A stretch of DNA of 64,000 nt, from NCBI RefSeq assembly GCF_044772865.1, contig NZ_CP173029.1:806001-870000 (forward strand), read 5' to 3'. The position numbers and the translations under genes are program-made. The notes beneath the pieces are model-generated. The model saw nothing but the letters and a program-made list of their open reading frames with translations. It was not told the origin of the DNA and searched no databases. Origin of the DNA: Algirhabdus cladophorae (GTDB taxonomy: Bacteria > Pseudomonadota > Alphaproteobacteria > Rhodobacterales > Rhodobacteraceae). Below are positions 18,520 through 27,064 of this stretch, in pieces; within the stretch, counting starts at the first letter, position 1; every line of letters begins with the position of its first letter.

Positions 18520-19149
18520 TTCGCTTATCAGGATCGCTGCGAAAAAGCACGCAGATGCGCTTAGGACAAAGCCATGCCATATGGCATTGGAAAACTTCAG
18601 GCTTTCCCATTTATAAAAGATCACGCCGACGGTGTAGGTCAGGCCCCCTGCGGCGATCAGCCATGCAGCCGATGTGGGCAGGGCTTGGATCATGGGCCAC
18701 GCAAGGGTCACGCTCAGCCATCCCATCCCAAGGTAGAGCAGGGTCGAGGACATGCCGGGCCGCGACCAAAAGAACAGCTTTTTCGCGACGCCAAAGAGGG
18801 CAATGGCCCAGACGATGGCGAGGATCACGTAGCTGAAGGTCGTACCGATCAGGACGACCAGCGGCGTGTAGGTCCCTGCGATTTTCAGGAAAATTGTGGC
18901 ATGGTCAAACCGTCTGAGGGTAGGGCGGATCTGCTCCCAAGGGGTCATGTGATAGGCGGCCGAGGCTGTGAACGCCGTGACCATGATGAGCCCATAGAGC
19001 AGCAAGATGCCTGTGTGCATCGGCGTAAGGTTCAGCAAGACCGCCGTGGCACCAATAGATCCGATGATACCGAGTGCATGGATGATCCCGTCTGCCCAGC
19101 GTTCTGGTGCGGAATAAACAGGGTATATATCACTGCTGTGTTGAGCCAT
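18511..19149 (-). CDS. Hemolysin III family membrane protein
   Basis: A 212-residue HlyIII/YqfA (adiponectin-receptor-like) protein with seven predicted membrane segments. Characteristic stretches are YSAPERWADGIIHALGIIGS at the start, ASAAYHMTPW with the conserved metal-site Ser and His, and a late KWESLKFSNAIWHGFVL with another conserved His. Despite the name, most members are not toxins; they are thought to be membrane hydrolases or homeostasis factors. Confidence 0.9.
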   Translation of the reverse strand: MAQHSSDIYPVYSAPERWADGIIHALGIIGSIGATAVLLNLTPMHTGILLLYGLIMVTAFTASAAYHMTPWEQIRPTLRRFDHATIFLKIAGTYTPLVVLIGTTFSYVILAIVWAIALFGVAKKLFFWSRPGMSSTLLYLGMGWLSVTLAWPMIQALPTSAAWLIAAGGLTYTVGVIFYKWESLKFSNAIWHGFVLSASACFFAAILISELA

Positions 19150-19207
19150 GGTCTGAGTGTGGACGCAAATGTTTAAGATATGAAGTGTGACGTTGGGGGA
19201 GTGCGCA

Positions 19208-19561
19208 ATGCTACGTTTAGAATGGACGCGTTTGGTGAACCGATGCCGTTTTAGCTGGCAAGGGGTGCGTCATGTTTGGAGGGCAGAACCCAGCTTTCGG
19301 TTCTGGAGTTTGATCAATATTGCCTCTGCCACTTTGGCCTTGGCGTTGCCCCTGTCAGGATCCGAGCGTGGCTTGATTTTGGGCTTGGGCGTTCTGGTAT
19401 TGGCGGCAGAATGTCTGAATACTGGGATCGAACGCGTGGTCGATATGTTCGGTGAGGACCACACAGCCCTCGGTGGTCAAGCCAAAGACGCCGCCAGCGC
19501 AGGGGTTGCTTTGGCTGCCGTGGCCGGAGGGGTTGCTTGGCTGTGTGTTTTGGTGTGGTGA
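19208..19561 (+). CDS. dgkA: Diacylglycerol kinase (prokaryotic, DgkA)
   Basis: A 117-residue integral membrane kinase that phosphorylates diacylglycerol to phosphatidate, recycling lipid head-group turnover. The diagnostic stretch AAECLNTGIERVVDMF with a downstream AKDAASAGVALA holds the catalytic Glu and Mg-ATP ligands; three membrane helices are present. ATG 19208 with GGAG six bases upstream is preferred over the in-frame GTG at 19187. Confidence 0.92.
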   Translation: MLRLEWTRLVNRCRFSWQGVRHVWRAEPSFRFWSLINIASATLALALPLSGSERGLILGLGVLVLAAECLNTGIERVVDMFGEDHTALGGQAKDAASAGVALAAVAGGVAWLCVLVW

Positions 19562-19609
19562 CCCTTTTGCGGAACTGATGCAACGAGACCCGTCTGGACC
19601 TCGTGGTGG

Positions 19610-19672
19610 GTGCGAAAGCGCCCTCCCCATGGGGGAGGTCCGGGCGCTACCCGACTGCGTCGGGCAATCAAC
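19610..19672. repeat. Hairpin-rich intergenic block
   Basis: A non-coding block with a near-palindrome centred on CCTCCCCATGGGGGAGG and a perfect six-base-pair hairpin (CCCGAC-TGC-GTCGGG, 19650-19664). It borders the broken gene at 19668-20336 on the side opposite the second hairpin-rich block. Such structured GC-rich segments recur between genes in Roseobacter genomes; that this one recurs elsewhere in the genome is inference. Confidence 0.4.
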
Positions 19673-20336
19673 GAAACTGCTGATTTTCTAGTTGGCTAAA
19701 GTTTGGAAGACCGTTGAAATACGCTTCGCAGTCTCCCCAAGCGATCCTATACGTATCATCGAAAGAATAGCCATTGCCAGCGCTTAGATATGCCAATTGA
19801 TCTATGAGCCGAATAGAGGCCTCAGCTAAGTCGCAAAGATCGAAAATTGTAACCGAAGGAATATCAGAGCGATTTCGAAGAATGTTCTTACGATCTTGGC
19901 TATCTAGCAACAAGTGCGCCAAGTTTTCCGATCTCATTATCCGGATGGCGCCACGACTGTCTTGTCATTGATAGGCAATGGCATAATCCTGCGAAAACTG
20001 TTCTATCTGCTCCTTTGAGGCATTTTTCCAAATTTTGCTCACACCAAGTGTGTCGAGTGCTCTTGCTGCATGCGGAATAGACTGGGGGGTACTCTTTTGC
20101 GGGTTAGGGTTCGCTGTACTCTTTCTGTGGTCCCCCTCCCAGACTTTTGCACAAAATAGTATGAGGCAGGATTGGCAAGTCACGTTGTGAAGCTGACAAA
20201 TGTTGCCAGCTCTACTATTATCAAATTTGCGGTAAGCTTCAGAATTGACGCAGATATATCGCGTATAAGCAGTGTATTTGATAGCCGCGTCCCGTACGCC
20301 TACGAGGCGTTTTACAATATCGTCAAATTCCGACAT
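19668..20336 (-). pseudogene. HEPN/AbiU2-like gene interrupted by an in-frame TGA
   Basis: Two open stretches (20336-19968 and 19937-19668) lie in the same frame and are separated by a single TGA at 19967-19965, followed by nine sense codons before the next ATG. Read through, they give about 222 residues. The N-terminal half is helical (MSEFDDIVKRLVGVRDAAIK...), and the C-terminal half begins with RSENLAH, an RX5H motif fitting the HEPN RX4-6H signature, then a long helix (SVTIFDLCDLAEASIRLIDQLAYL). This order resembles AbiU2-type HEPN proteins of phage-defence or toxin systems, but the assignment is tentative. The DNA is clearly AT-richer than its neighbours. The first part alone would lack the RX5H motif, so it is probably inactive. 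Confidence 0.5.
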
Positions 20337-20359
20337 GCGTCCAGCCTTTCATTAGTGTT

Positions 20360-20568
20360 GCCCGAAAATCCGTCTCGGGCCGCGCCTGACCTTCCTTTGG
20401 GGAGGGCGCACTTTGTGCCCCCTCGTGCTGTTGCACGCTGCGGCCTCAAACGCTCTGCTAGAGCGTTTGCAAGACGGCCTTCGCCCTAGGGTCAGGCGCT
20501 GCCCTTAGGCTTATTGAACGCTTGGGGCTCCGCCCGTTGTTTGGCGAAATGATCCCCCGGATCATTTC
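20360..20568. repeat. Intergenic block with three perfect hairpins
   Basis: This non-coding block between rimO and the broken gene holds three perfect inverted repeats: GCCCGA/TCGGGC (20360-20380), AAACGCTCT-GCT-AGAGCGTTT (20448-20468), and GAAATGATCC-CCC-GGATCATTTC (20546-20568). The last overlaps the rimO stop codon and may act as a 3'-end structure, although no T-run follows. The composition resembles dispersed intergenic repeats of Rhodobacteraceae; copy number cannot be judged from this window. Confidence 0.5.
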
Positions 20569-21962
20569 CGGGACGCCACCCCCCCCCACAAGTCATATTC
20601 CCCGGCCTCGTCCACTTCAACGCTCACTACATCCCCGACGCTCAACCCTTCGGTCCGTTCGTCGATAAACAGGTTCCCGTCGATCTCGGGGGCGTCGCTC
20701 CATGTTCTACAGGTCGCGATGCCGTCGGTGTCGATGTCGTCGACGATGACTTCCAGAGTTTGGCCCACTTTGGCCTGTAGTTTCGCTTCGGAGATTGCTT
20801 GGGCGCGTTCCATGAACCGATCCCAGCGTTCTTGTTTGACTTCTGGGGCCACGTGATCCGGCAGGGCGTTTGAGCGCGCCCCGTCGACGTTTTCGTATTG
20901 GAAGCAGCCGACGCGATCCAATTGCGCCTCGTCCAGCCAGTCCAGCAGATGTTGGAATTCGGCCTCTGTCTCGCCCGGGTAGCCCACGATAAAGGTCGAG
21001 CGCAGGGTGATGTCGGGGCAGGTGGCACGCCAAGCGGCGATCTCGTCCAATGTCCGTGCAGACGCCGCAGGTCGGGCCATGCGTTTCAAGACATCGGGAT
21101 GCGAGTGCTGGAAAGGGATGTCGAGGTAAGGCAACACGCCGCTGTCGGGGTCGGCCATTAGCGGGATAAGGTCGCGCACATGGGGGTAGGGGTAGACGTA
21201 ATGCAGCCGCACCCACGCGCCCAACTGGCCCAATTCGCGCGCCAGATCGTTGATATGGCTGCGTACCTCGCCACCCTTCCACGGGTTCATATCATAGCGG
21301 CGATCAAGGCCGTAGGCAGAAGTATCTTGGCTGATCACCAACAGTTCCTTCACGCCAGCCTCAACCAGCTTTTCCGCCTCGCGCAACACTGCGTGGGCGG
21401 GGCGCGATTGCAGCAGCCCGCGCATGTCGGGGATGATGCAGAACTTGCACTTGTGATTGCAGCCTTCCGAGATCTTCAGATAGCTGTAATGGCGCGGTGT
21501 CAGGCTGACGCCCGTGGCAGGCAGCAGGTCGATATAGGGGTCAGGTGCTGGGGGCACAGCGGCATGAACCGCGTCCAGAACCTGCTCATATTGGTGCGGC
21601 CCTGTGACGGCCAGAATGTTGGGGTGGTGCTGACGGATATAGTCAGGCTCCGCGCCTAAACAGCCGGTGACGACGACCTTGCCGTTTTCCTGCAGGGCCT
21701 CACCGATGGCGTCCAAGCTTTCCAGTTTGGCACTGTCCAGAAAGCCGCAGGTGTTGACGATCACCGCATCGGCGCCCGCATAATCAGGCGAGATCGCATA
21801 GCCTTCGGCCCGCAGCCGCGTCAGGATCCGCTCGCTGTCCACAAGGGCCTTGGGGCAGCCAAGAGAGACCATGCCCAGGGTCGGCTGACCCGTGCGTTTG
21901 GGGTCAGGAATGCGGGCCTTAGGAGCCAGATCGGGACGGAGGTTGGGAGGGTTCTGAGCCAT
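20562..21962 (-). CDS. rimO: Ribosomal protein S12 methylthiotransferase
   Basis: A 466-residue radical-SAM enzyme that methylthiolates the conserved Asp of ribosomal protein S12. The N-terminal UPF0004 domain has its three cluster Cys in LGCPKALVDSE, NTCGFLDSA and TGCLGAEP; the radical-SAM CxxxCxxC is CNHKCKFC near residue 175; a C-terminal TRAM domain ends in EYDLWGGVASRK. The start at 21962 is followed by a Pro-rich lead. A run of nine G lies at codons 459-461 (20587-20579), so slippage would alter only the last few residues. Confidence 0.95.
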   Translation of the reverse strand: MAQNPPNLRPDLAPKARIPDPKRTGQPTLGMVSLGCPKALVDSERILTRLRAEGYAISPDYAGADAVIVNTCGFLDSAKLESLDAIGEALQENGKVVVTGCLGAEPDYIRQHHPNILAVTGPHQYEQVLDAVHAAVPPAPDPYIDLLPATGVSLTPRHYSYLKISEGCNHKCKFCIIPDMRGLLQSRPAHAVLREAEKLVEAGVKELLVISQDTSAYGLDRRYDMNPWKGGEVRSHINDLARELGQLGAWVRLHYVYPYPHVRDLIPLMADPDSGVLPYLDIPFQHSHPDVLKRMARPAASARTLDEIAAWRATCPDITLRSTFIVGYPGETEAEFQHLLDWLDEAQLDRVGCFQYENVDGARSNALPDHVAPEVKQERWDRFMERAQAISEAKLQAKVGQTLEVIVDDIDTDGIATCRTWSDAPEIDGNLFIDERTEGLSVGDVVSVEVDEAGEYDLWGGVASRK

Positions 21963-22057
21963 AAGCGCGGGTATAGTTTGAGCAGGGAGAAATGGCTAGG
22001 GGTGGACGTTTCTGAACGGGTCGCGGTAAAGTTGTGGGGTATGGGGAGTGATGTGTG

Positions 22058-23668
22058 ATGGCCGATTTGAGACCTGCAAATGAGAACCCTTGGTATGTGC
22101 TGATGACGTATTATGGGGAGCAGGATGGGGATGAGGTTGATTGGGAGCTTCACAAAGCGAATGCGGAGTTTTGGAATGAATTGAATTTCGAGTCTAGGCG
22201 ACTTCCCAACCTCGAAGAAAGAGTTCGAGAAGAGACGCCGTTGGCATTGGCGGAGACCTTGGGGGGCAATTCAAAAATTACAGATCGCTCGGGCAAAAGA
22301 AAATTGAACGTCGGGCAAAGGGCCGAACGTCTGGCGATTTTTAAAGGTTACTTGGATCGTGGGGAAAGTCTTACGGGTACAGTAGATCTTAATGAGGTGC
22401 ACTTCGAACATAATTTAGTTACCGACGGGTATTTCTTTCTTGGAAATGCCAATTTATTTCTCAGTCGATTTGAAAAAAACGTTTCAATGAGAAAACTGAG
22501 GCTTCAGGGGAAATTGAGTTTTTCGGGAACTATAATAAAGGGGCAGCTAGATTTAGAGAGAGCCAATATCGGAACAGGTTTTCATGCCTCAGACATAACC
22601 TTACACGCTAATCTGAATATAAAGCGTGGTGATTTTTCTGGTGGTTTCGATCTAGAACACAGTCTTATTGGGGGCAAAATTGTTGCGCAAAATGCCGACA
22701 TCTCTGGGCCTGCAACATTCAATTGCATTCATGTCGCTTCAAAAGCTGATTTTGCCGGCGCGAACTTTGACGACGACGCGATTTTCAAATCGGCCAAATT
22801 TGGTGGCCGTGCTGAATTTTCACAGTGTGACTTTTCCAAAAAAGCAGATTTCCAACTGGCAGAGATCAAAGGGCCGTTCTCATGCTCAGGAAGCACGTTT
22901 CACGGCACCGCAGTTTTTGCTGGGGCCGGATTTGGGAGTTCGGTCGATTTTACAACGGCAATTTTCTCGAAATCAGTCACTTTCGTTAACGCGTTTTTTA
23001 AGGGGCCTAGCAAGAAAAACCAAAGTTCCATTCGATTTGACGAGACTATTTTCGAAGCGCCCGTTTCGTTTGCTCAAACTCGTTTCTGCAATGAGTTCCC
23101 ACGGTTTTCCAACACAGTATTGCCCGACTCAGTCCTGTTTTCAGCGGAAGATGAATTTTGGCCTAACCGTTTTCCAAGGGATCAATCGGAGGCTAAGGTT
23201 TGGAAAAACTCTGCAAGCGTTGCGCGTCACACTGTCTCAAAGCAGGGCTTTCCTGAAGACGAACATTTCTTTTTCCGTCGCGAAATGGAATGTGCGCGCC
23301 AAATAGGGGGGTGGTGGGACAAGTTTCCATATGAGGTTTTCCGGTGGGTGTCTGATTATGGATGCAGTGTTGCGCGCCCTGTTATTTGCTTGTTTGTACT
23401 TTGGTTCATCGGGGCTTTGATATTTACGGCTGAATTTTCTCAATTGTATCATCTGCCGGGTAAGGTGCCCTCGTGGCATGAACCTTTCAGCCTGTCCTTT
23501 GCCAACATTTTCAAAATATTTGGTTTTCAGAGGCTGTACTTTGGTAGCGAGTATATGGATGCGTTGCGTGTAGGATTGAAGTTTCTGTCATCAGTTCAAA
23601 CCATCCTTGGTTTTTTCTTTCTCTTTTTCCTCGGTCTTGGTCTGCGTCAAAGGTTCAGGCTGCGATAA
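22058..23668 (+). CDS. Pentapeptide-repeat protein with C-terminal membrane segments
   Basis: 536 residues. The N terminus carries NPWYVLMTYYGEQ, a lead seen in many Roseobacter pentapeptide proteins. Residues of about 100-370 form degenerate pentapeptide-like repeats (A/F/L/N-rich, such as ADFAGANFDDDAIFKSAKF), expected to fold as a right-handed beta-helix. The C-terminal 100 residues have two membrane segments (PVICLFVLWFIGALIF and TILGFFFLFFLGLGL), with a channel-like pore region possible but without a recognisable selectivity filter. ATG 22058 has GGGGAG nine bases upstream. The base composition is AT-richer than its neighbours, suggesting acquisition. Confidence 0.75.
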   Translation: MADLRPANENPWYVLMTYYGEQDGDEVDWELHKANAEFWNELNFESRRLPNLEERVREETPLALAETLGGNSKITDRSGKRKLNVGQRAERLAIFKGYLDRGESLTGTVDLNEVHFEHNLVTDGYFFLGNANLFLSRFEKNVSMRKLRLQGKLSFSGTIIKGQLDLERANIGTGFHASDITLHANLNIKRGDFSGGFDLEHSLIGGKIVAQNADISGPATFNCIHVASKADFAGANFDDDAIFKSAKFGGRAEFSQCDFSKKADFQLAEIKGPFSCSGSTFHGTAVFAGAGFGSSVDFTTAIFSKSVTFVNAFFKGPSKKNQSSIRFDETIFEAPVSFAQTRFCNEFPRFSNTVLPDSVLFSAEDEFWPNRFPRDQSEAKVWKNSASVARHTVSKQGFPEDEHFFFRREMECARQIGGWWDKFPYEVFRWVSDYGCSVARPVICLFVLWFIGALIFTAEFSQLYHLPGKVPSWHEPFSLSFANIFKIFGFQRLYFGSEYMDALRVGLKFLSSVQTILGFFFLFFLGLGLRQRFRLR

Positions 23669-23764
23669 ATTCCCCGCTATGAAACCTTTTGTCGGGGTTG
23701 GTGTTGGGTCTGTGGGGGCTTATGTTGGTTCCAACAACAGACATTAGAATTCTGGAGACGGGCG

Positions 23765-25732
23765 ATGCGGTGGATATTTAGGTTAATTGGGTTTGTAGTG
23801 GTCTTGGCGCTGTTTGCCGTGGGCCTTGTGGTGTTTTTGCCGTCCGAGCGGATGGCAGCACTGCTGGAGACCCAGATTGAGGCGGCGACGGGTCGTCAGG
23901 TGACCTTTGAGGGCGCGGTCAAGCCCTCGTTTTTCCCGCAGATTGGCCTGTCGACGGGGCCTGTCACTATCTCGAACGCGGCGTGGTCCGATGGCGGTCC
24001 GATCCTGAAGGCCGAAAGCCTGAATGTGGCGCTAGATGTGCGCGGCTTGTTGTCCGGGGATTTGTTAATCGGCGATATCACGGCCGTCTCGCCGCAAGTG
24101 CTGTTGGAAACGGCAGCGGATGGCAAAGTAAACTGGTCGTTCTTTGACGAGGCGCCTGTGGCTGAAACCCAAGCCAGCGCTGAGGCCCCTGCGCGTACCA
24201 TATCCCTAGAAAACCTGTCTCTGACCGATGCGGCGATCCGGTTTATTGACCGCTCGAACGGCTCGAACGTGGAGGTCAGTGATATCGATGTCGCGATCAG
24301 AGCGCCCGATATGGCAGGGCCGTTGGATTTTGACATCACGTATCGGCGCGGCGGGGATCCGTTGCAATTATCTGGGCGCGTGGCCTCCGTCCAAAGCTTC
24401 CTTGATGGGGCGAACACGGGCGTTGTGGCCGATCTGACTGCGGGATCCTCCAGCCTGAAATTCGACGGGGTCGCGGCCATGGACGGATCTGCGGCGGGCA
24501 AGTTTGACGCCAATATCGCAAGCACGGCGAAGTTCATGCAGTCGTTGGGCCTGACGGCTGTGAGCCTTCCCCAAGGGTTCGGGCGCGCTGGGCGGATCAC
24601 TGGATCGCTGGGGCTGAAATCATCCTCGGCCCTGACCGTACAAAACCTGAATGCAGACTTGGAAGGGACCAAGATCAGCGGCAATCTGAATGTGCTGCTG
24701 GCGGCGACGCCCAAGATCAGTGGCTCGCTGACCACATCCACCCTTGATCTGACGCCGTTTATGGGTGGCGAAAGCAGTGCCTCGGGCAGTGGTTGGTCCA
24801 CGGCGCCGATTGATGCCAGTGCGCTGAGTGCGGCCAATGCGGATCTGGCCCTGAGTATCGCCGGCATCAAGGCTGGTGAGATCAGCCTGACGGGCATTGG
24901 GGCCAATGTGGTGGTCGATGCGGCCCGCGGCGTGATCGATTTGAACAGTGCCCAAGGCTTTGGGGGCAGCGTCACGGGGCGCTTTGTGGCCAACAACCGC
25001 AACGGGCTGTCCATGTCGGCGAAAGCCACTGCGGCCAGCATCAATATGCGCCAGCTTTTGGGCAGTTTGGCGGGCTACGACCGGGTCAGCGGTACAGGCA
25101 ACGCAAGCGTCGATGTGCTGGTGGTTGGCAATACGATGCAGGCGATTATGAGCGGTATGCGTGGGTCGGGCAATCTGGCGCTGAACAATGGTGAAGTGCG
25201 TGGACTGGCCTTGGCGGATCTGTTTTTGAACCAAGGCAGCGATGGCGGGTCGACCATTTTTGACAGTGTCACAGCCAGTTATACAATTGATGGCGGTGTG
25301 CTGCGCAATTCCGATCTGCAGGCGGCATTGCCTCAGTTTTCCGCCACGGGCAATGGAAAGGTCGACCTTGGCCAGCAAAGCCTTGATTACACTGTGATTC
25401 CGTCCTTTCCAAAGGCTGCGGATGGCAATGACCTGATCTTTCCGGTGCGGATCCAAGGCCCATGGTCCAGTCCCAAGATCCGGCCTGATCTTGAGGCGGC
25501 GTTGAAACAGACGCTTCAGGCGGACATCGACAAAGAGGTCGAAAAGGCCAAAGCCCGCGCCGAAGCAGAGGTCGAAAAGGCCAAAGAACGGGCGCGCCAA
25601 GAAGTGGCCGATGAAGTTCAGAAAAAGTTGGGCGTGACCTTGGAAGAGGGAGACAGCGCCGAAGACGTTCTTAAGAAAAAGCTGGAACAGGAGCTGGGCA
25701 ACGGGTTGCGCAACTTACTGGGTGGCAATTAG
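23765..25732 (+). CDS. AsmA family protein
   Basis: A 655-residue AsmA-like protein: one N-terminal membrane anchor (residues 5-25), then a long beta-rich periplasmic body. The family start (VVVFLPSERMAALLETQIEAATGR) and the C-terminal AsmA_2 part (GSGNLALNNGEVRGLALADLF) are both visible. AsmA proteins belong to the repeating-beta-groove lipid-transfer group that moves phospholipids to the outer membrane. The last 90 residues form a charged KAKARAEAEVEKAKERA coiled coil, an unusual tail. An SCP2 lipid-binding gene converges on its end. Confidence 0.9.
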   Translation: MRWIFRLIGFVVVLALFAVGLVVFLPSERMAALLETQIEAATGRQVTFEGAVKPSFFPQIGLSTGPVTISNAAWSDGGPILKAESLNVALDVRGLLSGDLLIGDITAVSPQVLLETAADGKVNWSFFDEAPVAETQASAEAPARTISLENLSLTDAAIRFIDRSNGSNVEVSDIDVAIRAPDMAGPLDFDITYRRGGDPLQLSGRVASVQSFLDGANTGVVADLTAGSSSLKFDGVAAMDGSAAGKFDANIASTAKFMQSLGLTAVSLPQGFGRAGRITGSLGLKSSSALTVQNLNADLEGTKISGNLNVLLAATPKISGSLTTSTLDLTPFMGGESSASGSGWSTAPIDASALSAANADLALSIAGIKAGEISLTGIGANVVVDAARGVIDLNSAQGFGGSVTGRFVANNRNGLSMSAKATAASINMRQLLGSLAGYDRVSGTGNASVDVLVVGNTMQAIMSGMRGSGNLALNNGEVRGLALADLFLNQGSDGGSTIFDSVTASYTIDGGVLRNSDLQAALPQFSATGNGKVDLGQQSLDYTVIPSFPKAADGNDLIFPVRIQGPWSSPKIRPDLEAALKQTLQADIDKEVEKAKARAEAEVEKAKERARQEVADEVQKKLGVTLEEGDSAEDVLKKKLEQELGNGLRNLLGGN

Positions 25733-26019
25733 GCCGTCAGAAGTTCGCTGATTTTGAGGGCGCGCATGGCGTTGCCGTCGACCTTGAGCTTGCCGGTCAT
25801 ATAGGCCGTCATGGGGTTCTGATCGCCACTGAGGATGGCACGAAACACAGCTTCGGACGCTTTGAGGGCCACGTCAGCCTCGGCATCGCTGAGGCTGGCA
25901 CCGGTGTCATCCAAAAAGACCGAGCCCTCGCCAGTGATATCAAGGCGTGCTGTGCCCTTGATGATGCCAGCGGCCTTTGGGTGCAGCGTTTCAACGAATT
26001 CAGTGAGGATGGGGGACAT
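25729..26019 (-). CDS. SCP2 sterol-binding domain protein
   Basis: 96 residues comprising one SCP2 lipid/sterol-carrier domain (MSPILTEFVETLHPK..., then FLDDTGASLSDAEADVAL, and MTGKLKVDGNAMRALKISELL). The family binds fatty acyl chains or sterol-like lipids; the physiological ligand is unknown. ATG 26019 is supported by AAGGAG about seven bases upstream. It ends within the stop codon of the convergent asmA gene. Confidence 0.88.
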   Translation of the reverse strand: MSPILTEFVETLHPKAAGIIKGTARLDITGEGSVFLDDTGASLSDAEADVALKASEAVFRAILSGDQNPMTAYMTGKLKVDGNAMRALKISELLTA

Positions 26020-26184
26020 GTGCGCGGCTCCTTTGGTGCGGGCGGTTCTTTGGGGATGGCGAGGCTGCGGTCGCAATGCAACCCTCATTCTGGGCGCGTT
26101 TTGGCCCCGAGCGGATAGTTTATGTCGGTTTTCAATCTGTTAACGGTTGACTCTGAGCTGCGCAGATCACCTATTGGCTGCGTT

Positions 26185-27054
26185 ATGATAAAGCGTATCT
26201 TTGGTCCTTTGGTGGTAAGTGTATTGGCGGTTGGTGTCGCGCAGGCCGGGTCAGGCCGCTGTCCGGCTTGGGCCCAAATCGATGCCCCTATTGCACAAAA
26301 CACCTTTGTTTCCGTAAGTTCTGTAACTGGTGAGGCTTTTGGCCTTGGGCCTGCTTTGGACACGGATGCGGCTGTAACGCTGGGTGGCGTGCGGTTTGAG
26401 ATGCCTTTGGGGTATCGCAACCCATGGCCTGATAAAGATCGGGCGGAGGCGATGATTGCTGAACGCGCTCAGGATCTAAAGGCCCAAGAGCGCCCGATAA
26501 ACGTCACGTCAATTTCACCTGCACGTACGGATCCCTTTGCATTTTGGATGCCCTCGGGCCGGATTGTCGAGCGCAATATGGCGCAAAGCCCGTATTTGCG
26601 CCCTTGCGAGGCCGGACGCGCGGCCCCCGAGGCCGAAGACTATGTGGTGCGTTTTGGCGTTTTGTGGCCCGGCGGCGACGGGGCCGAGGATGATGAGGCA
26701 ACACGGCGGTTTCGGCGGGCGACCAATGCCCTGGCGCTGACGGGATCGGTTGCGACGCAAAAGATTGCGGGGACCGAGCATTCGCTTAATGGTCCCATAA
26801 CAGGCACCAAGAATTACGGTGTCTATCATGACGACGGGGATTTGGCGGTAATGCTTGTCTGCGTCGAGCGGCGCGGCGGCCAGCCTGCGATAAACCCGCT
26901 TTGTGCGGGACATGTGTGGGACCGCGCGGCACAATTGGTTCTGGCGATCCGTTTTCCAGCGGATCAGGGCCAGCGCGGCGAGACGCCATTGTGGCGCGCG
27001 CCGGTGACACGGGCCGTAGAATTGGCCGTAAGCTGGCGCCGGCAAGAGAATTGA
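26185..27054 (+). CDS. Secreted protein of unknown function
   Basis: About 289 residues with a Sec signal peptide (MIKRIFGPLVVSVLAVGVAQA, cut after AQA). The mature protein has scattered Cys (CPAW, RPCEAG, LVCVER, PLCAGHVW) that could form disulfides, and no membrane segment. I do not recognise a domain. ATG 26185 is chosen because it begins the signal peptide; the ribosome site is weak and an upstream start at 26122 cannot be excluded. The Hint-domain gene starts ten bases later, so the two are probably one operon and may act together. Confidence 0.65.
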   Translation: MIKRIFGPLVVSVLAVGVAQAGSGRCPAWAQIDAPIAQNTFVSVSSVTGEAFGLGPALDTDAAVTLGGVRFEMPLGYRNPWPDKDRAEAMIAERAQDLKAQERPINVTSISPARTDPFAFWMPSGRIVERNMAQSPYLRPCEAGRAAPEAEDYVVRFGVLWPGGDGAEDDEATRRFRRATNALALTGSVATQKIAGTEHSLNGPITGTKNYGVYHDDGDLAVMLVCVERRGGQPAINPLCAGHVWDRAAQLVLAIRFPADQGQRGETPLWRAPVTRAVELAVSWRRQEN

Positions 27055-27064
27055 GGGAGAGACT

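Noticed and set aside
23896..25044. 382-codon minus-strand frame inside the AsmA gene
   Set aside because: Antisense shadow; the AsmA reading has clear domains and a start.
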